From Candidatus Pacearchaeota archaeon (GTDB lineage: Archaea > Nanobdellota > Nanobdellia > Pacearchaeales > GW2011-AR1), in NCBI GenBank assembly GCA_017609695.1, contig JAFCDM010000012.1:1-14398 (forward strand): DNA of 14,398 nt. Reading direction: 5' to 3'. Of this stretch, positions 12,284-14,398 are shown piece by piece. Numbering within the stretch: the first letter of the stretch is position 1; the number at the start of each line of letters is the position of its first letter. A model generated the notes under the pieces. It saw only the letters and a list, made by a program, of their open reading frames with translations. It did no database searches and had not been told where the DNA came from. Both the position numbers and the translations under genes were made by a program.

Positions 12284-12293
12284 AGGTATAAAC
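12284..12293 (+). promoter_or_regulatory. Possible TATA box of the DUF106 gene
   Basis: AGGTATAAAC lies 22 to 31 bases upstream of ATG 12315, the correct distance for a leaderless start; the gene lacks a Shine-Dalgarno. The upstream stretch AAAGATTAAATAAAAGGTAT also resembles the region just before uL18. Confidence 0.4.
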
Positions 12294-12314
12294 AATAAAA
12301 AACATAAATACAAA

Positions 12315-12719
12315 ATGCCATTAACTGAATTAATCCAAGAAAGTCCAAGAATTGCAATTATAATCTTATCTCTTTTAGTTACGATATTTATAACTGTTGT
12401 TACTTATTTTATGACTGATAGAGTTAGAATGAAAGAAATAAGGCAAAGACAAAAAGCTTTAAGACTTGAGGTTAAAAAATATAAAAAAGACCCTGAGAAA
12501 ATGTTAGAGCTTAACAAACAGATGATGGAAGATATGCCTGAGCAGTTTAAGCATTCTCTTAAACCAATGATAGTTACAATTATTCCCTTATTGCTTTTAC
12601 TTGGATGGTTAAGAAGTGTTTTTTCTACAACTACTATTGCATCAACTTGGATTTGGTGGTATATTATTAGTTCAATAATCTTTAGTATATTTTTAAGAAA
12701 AGTTTTTGGATTGCAATGA
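12315..12719 (+). CDS. DUF106 membrane protein (Oxa1/EMC3-like insertase family)
   Basis: 134 aa. Three membrane segments: about residues 12-32 (IAIIILSLLVTIFITVVTYF), 84-100 (PMIVTIIPLLLLLGWLR) and 110-128 (STWIWWYIISSIIFSIFL). Between TM1 and TM2 lies a charged helical hairpin: DRVRMKEIRQRQKALRLEVK, KDPEKMLELNKQMMEDMPEQ. This layout is that of archaeal DUF106 proteins, which belong to the YidC/Oxa1 superfamily and insert membrane proteins; it is short but complete. The position downstream of secY is the usual one in archaea and fits a role at the translocon. It appears to have its own promoter behind boundary element copy C. Confidence 0.85.
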   Translation: MPLTELIQESPRIAIIILSLLVTIFITVVTYFMTDRVRMKEIRQRQKALRLEVKKYKKDPEKMLELNKQMMEDMPEQFKHSLKPMIVTIIPLLLLLGWLRSVFSTTTIASTWIWWYIISSIIFSIFLRKVFGLQ

Positions 12720-12811
12720 TTTGCTATATTTTAGAAAAAGAATATTTCTCTTTTAATATCTTATTAGTTTAAATTTAAGGTATAATTTAAGCTTTTCAAG
12801 AAGAATGCCTT
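12720..12811. terminator. Convergent 3' region with T-rich tracts
   Basis: 92 bases between two converging genes. On the plus strand a weak hairpin AAAAGAA/TTCTCTTTT (one bulge, about 12735-12751) leads into T-rich sequence; on the minus strand T-rich stretches also occur (ATTCTTCTTG, ATTCTTTTTC). It probably ends transcription from both sides. Confidence 0.35.
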
Positions 12812-13663
12812 TTAGGAAGGTATTGGAAAATCTTTCCCAAAGGTTTTAAGAGCTAAATAAACCCATAGTGGTTTTACTATCGGAATTAACTTATCTCTTT
12901 CAAGAAATTTCCCAAAAGAATCTTGTTTAATTGGAATAGATTCTAAGCCAGTATATTTCTTAGGAAAGTCAGTGGCTCTTTCTATTAATTCTCCTCTTTC
13001 TAAAGTGGTTTTGGCTTCCCACAAAGGAATAAGAAATCCCCTATGAGTTTTGTTATTATCTAAATAAGCAAATCCTCCCAAATGCATATCAAGCCCTTCT
13101 TCTAGCCTATCTCTTTCATCTTGATTAAATCCTAGTTCTTCAACAACAGCAGATTTTACTTGTTCAAAGAGATAATCTGGACCTTGGTTTAAAATAGTAT
13201 CTACAGAAACTAGGGCTTTACCAAATCCACTTAAAGTGTTCCCAAAAGTTGCAGTATGTTTTTCTCCCCTTACTGAACAAATTAAATGCTTATCTATGGT
13301 TGTAACAATAGCAATGCTATCTACAACATTTGCTAGTCCTTCAAATGAAAAACCTCTTGAATATTTATCTTGTGGAAAAGCAGTTGCAATATGCTCCTTA
13401 TAATTTGTTCTCGCAAGAGTGAGTTCTATTTTCCTGTCTTTATTCATAAAAGGTAATTTTGAGCATCTAACTAAATCTCCGTTTGTAGGTTTTGGGTCTT
13501 TATCCTTAATAAGGGCTTCCCATCTTTTATCAAGATAATCTTTTAATCTTTCATCTAAGACTATTCGCTCCCCTGGTTTTAAACAAATATTAGAAGGAGT
13601 AAAATTTCTAAAGTTATCTTCAGGGACTATTATTCTCCATCCTTCTTTTTGACTTCCATACAT
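12812..13663 (-). CDS. Nudix-like protein with incomplete Nudix box
   Basis: 283 aa. Residues 113-215 look like a Nudix fold: strand DSIAIVTTIDKHLICSVRG, glycine-containing turn TLSGFGKALVSVD, then a helix ending SAVVEELGF at 171-179, which fits the EExGU end of the Nudix box, and a later strand THRGFLIPLWEAK. The expected Arg-Glu of the box is replaced (Ser171, Ala172), so pyrophosphohydrolase activity is uncertain. The N-terminal 110 residues have no family I can name (VPEDNFRNFTPSNICLKPGE, LELTLAR-like strand). The C-terminus is helical. It is convergent to the ribosomal operon with its own TATA-like box, so it is functionally separate. Confidence 0.6.
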   Translation of the reverse strand: MYGSQKEGWRIIVPEDNFRNFTPSNICLKPGERIVLDERLKDYLDKRWEALIKDKDPKPTNGDLVRCSKLPFMNKDRKIELTLARTNYKEHIATAFPQDKYSRGFSFEGLANVVDSIAIVTTIDKHLICSVRGEKHTATFGNTLSGFGKALVSVDTILNQGPDYLFEQVKSAVVEELGFNQDERDRLEEGLDMHLGGFAYLDNNKTHRGFLIPLWEAKTTLERGELIERATDFPKKYTGLESIPIKQDSFGKFLERDKLIPIVKPLWVYLALKTFGKDFPIPS

Positions 13664-13683
13664 AAAGATTTTATCTTTTTTTA

Positions 13684-13693
13684 GTTTTTAAAG
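13684..13693 (-). promoter_or_regulatory. Likely TATA box of the Nudix-like gene
   Basis: On the minus strand CTTTAAAAAC lies about 21 to 30 bases ahead of the ATG at 13663, the normal spacing for a leaderless archaeal transcript. The gene has no Shine-Dalgarno. Confidence 0.45.
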
Positions 13694-13773
13694 ATTTGTA
13701 TTTTAGAATGATTATTTTCTTTTAACTTAGGATAAAGAGTTTAAACTTTTTAAGCTAAATAATCTTTCTTTTC

Positions 13774-14190
13774 TTAAAAATCTATGACTTCTGAGTTATT
13801 TAAAAAACACATGAAATGATTTTTATCATCTGAACTAACTATTTTATAACCTAATTTAGAATAAAATCCACTTTTCTCTTTTCTAACTTTTAATAAAAAT
13901 AATCCTTTAAATTCTTCATGAACTTTTTGCATTAGTTTAGTTCCATAACCTTTTCCCTGATATTCTGGATCTGTAGCCATAGCTGAAATCCCATAAATCT
14001 TTTCTCCTAAAAAGTAAATCATTACTGCAGAAATTAAATTTTCGTTTTCTCTTAAAAATCTAAATTTAATTGGATATTTTTCACTTGGAGCAAAAGCATA
14101 TTCAAACATTTCCTGAGGGGGCTGACTCCAACATTTATCAATAAGTTTTTTATAATCTGATAAGTCTTCCCAATAGGTTTTTATCTCCAT
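13774..14190 (-). CDS. GNAT-family N-acetyltransferase
   Basis: 138 aa, complete single-domain GNAT enzyme, which transfers an acetyl group from acetyl-CoA to an amine. The central strands are LRENENLISAVMIYFLGEKI and YGISAMATDPEYQGKGYGTK; the acetyl-CoA pyrophosphate loop is Q78-G-K-G-Y-G83, followed by the helix LMQKVHEEF. Near the end GFYSKLGYKIVSS (108-120) is the usual GNAT fourth motif. The substrate cannot be told. The ATG is two bases after the stop of the SGNH hydrolase, so the two form a minus-strand operon. It is separated from the Nudix-like gene by 110 bases. Confidence 0.88.
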   Translation of the reverse strand: MEIKTYWEDLSDYKKLIDKCWSQPPQEMFEYAFAPSEKYPIKFRFLRENENLISAVMIYFLGEKIYGISAMATDPEYQGKGYGTKLMQKVHEEFKGLFLLKVRKEKSGFYSKLGYKIVSSDDKNHFMCFLNNSEVIDF

Positions 14191-14192
14191 TT

Positions 14193-14398
14193 TTACTTAT
14201 TTTTTATCCAATCTTTTTTGTTTTTAAATATTTCGGTATAAATTGCTTTTGCAATTATTTCTTGCCCCTGGCTATTTGGATGGGCATCTTCTTCAGAAAC
14301 CCATAATGATTCTGGGTTTTTTCCTTTAAAATAAGGTAATAAATCAATTACATTTATGTTTTTTTTCTCTCCTATGGATTTAACAAACGCTGTTGATT
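14193..14398 (-). CDS. SGNH/GDSL hydrolase, C-terminal part only
   Basis: On the minus strand 67 codons run from the window edge to TAA at 14193-14195. The tail contains INVIDLLPYFKGKNPESLWV and SEEDAHPNSQGQEIIAKAIY; D-A-H-P-N fits block V of SGNH hydrolases, where the Asp and His complete the catalytic triad, followed by the usual helix xGxxxIAxAI. The Ser (GDS) and block III would lie outside the window. Such enzymes hydrolyse esters, often of lipids or acylated sugars; the substrate is unknown. The GNAT gene follows after two bases. Confidence 0.8.
   Translation of the reverse strand, partial: STAFVKSIGEKKNINVIDLLPYFKGKNPESLWVSEEDAHPNSQGQEIIAKAIYTEIFKNKKDWIKNK

Larger units (their letters stand above)
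12030..12314 (+). other. 285-base gap between secY and DUF106
   Basis: The largest noncoding stretch. In order: a T-rich possible terminator; a TATA-like GCTTTAAAAACT at 12079-12090, which would start a transcript near 12110-12115; a very A-rich stretch; boundary element copy C (12171-12271), with 49 bases between its blocks instead of 10 or 11; and a TATA-like region next to the DUF106 start. In this copy AACTTAAG (12187-12194) can also pair with CTCAAGTT (12212-12219), 7 of 8 pairs. No convincing gene is visible; the longest ATG frames are about a dozen codons. Confidence 0.5.

Noticed and set aside
13750..13757. A fourth boundary element (TTAAGCTA upstream of the Nudix-like gene; also TTTAAGCTT near 12790)
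   Set aside because: Only one half of the inverted repeat is present and block 1 is missing, so it is treated as chance or a general promoter-like sequence.
1..14398. tRNA, rRNA, CRISPR array, transposase
   Set aside because: No cloverleaf, rRNA-like stretch, regular spaced repeats or transposase-like protein was seen.

Overview
This AT-rich window is most of an archaeal ribosomal-protein super-operon (the S10/spc region) followed by secY and a few accessory genes. Archaeal markers are eS4, eL32, eL19, the archaeal form of uL18, uS5, uL15 and uL30, a SUI1-type aIF1, and DUF106 beside secY. The very low G+C, lysine-rich proteins and long charged tails suggest a DPANN-type lineage (Nano-, Woese- or Pacearchaeota-like). 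That placement is inference from gene style, not from a tree.

Layout, plus strand: uS19 (3' part), uL22, uS17, a 108-aa unknown, uL14, uL24, eS4, uL5, a 74-aa unknown, uS14 (reading frame broken), a 57-aa unknown, uS8, uL6, eL32, eL19; then uL18, uS5, a 77-aa unknown, uS3; then uL29, aIF1; then uL30, an 83-aa unknown, uL15, SecY; then DUF106. Minus strand, convergent: a Nudix-like protein, and upstream of it an SGNH hydrolase (cut by the window end) followed by a GNAT acetyltransferase.

The usual archaeal order is uS19-uL22-uS3-uL29-aIF1-(rnp1)-uS17-uL14. Here uS3-uL29-aIF1 have moved as a block to between uS5 and uL30, so uL22 directly abuts uS17. The genes after the larger gaps (uL18, uL29, uL30, DUF106, also uL6) lack a Shine-Dalgarno sequence and have a TATA-like stretch about 25 bases upstream, as expected for leaderless transcripts. 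Many internal genes are packed with 1 to 3 bases between stop and start, and several have good Shine-Dalgarno sequences inside the preceding gene.

Most worth a second look: (1) five small unrecognised cistrons slotted seamlessly between ribosomal genes, one of which (74 aa) ends in a near-copy of the last 33 bases of the uL5 gene, including the Shine-Dalgarno of the next gene; (2) a noncoding element of two conserved blocks with an inverted repeat, in three copies, before uL18, uL29 and DUF106; (3) a uS14 gene broken by what looks like a 5-bp tandem duplication (CCGGC twice); (4) the block translocation itself.
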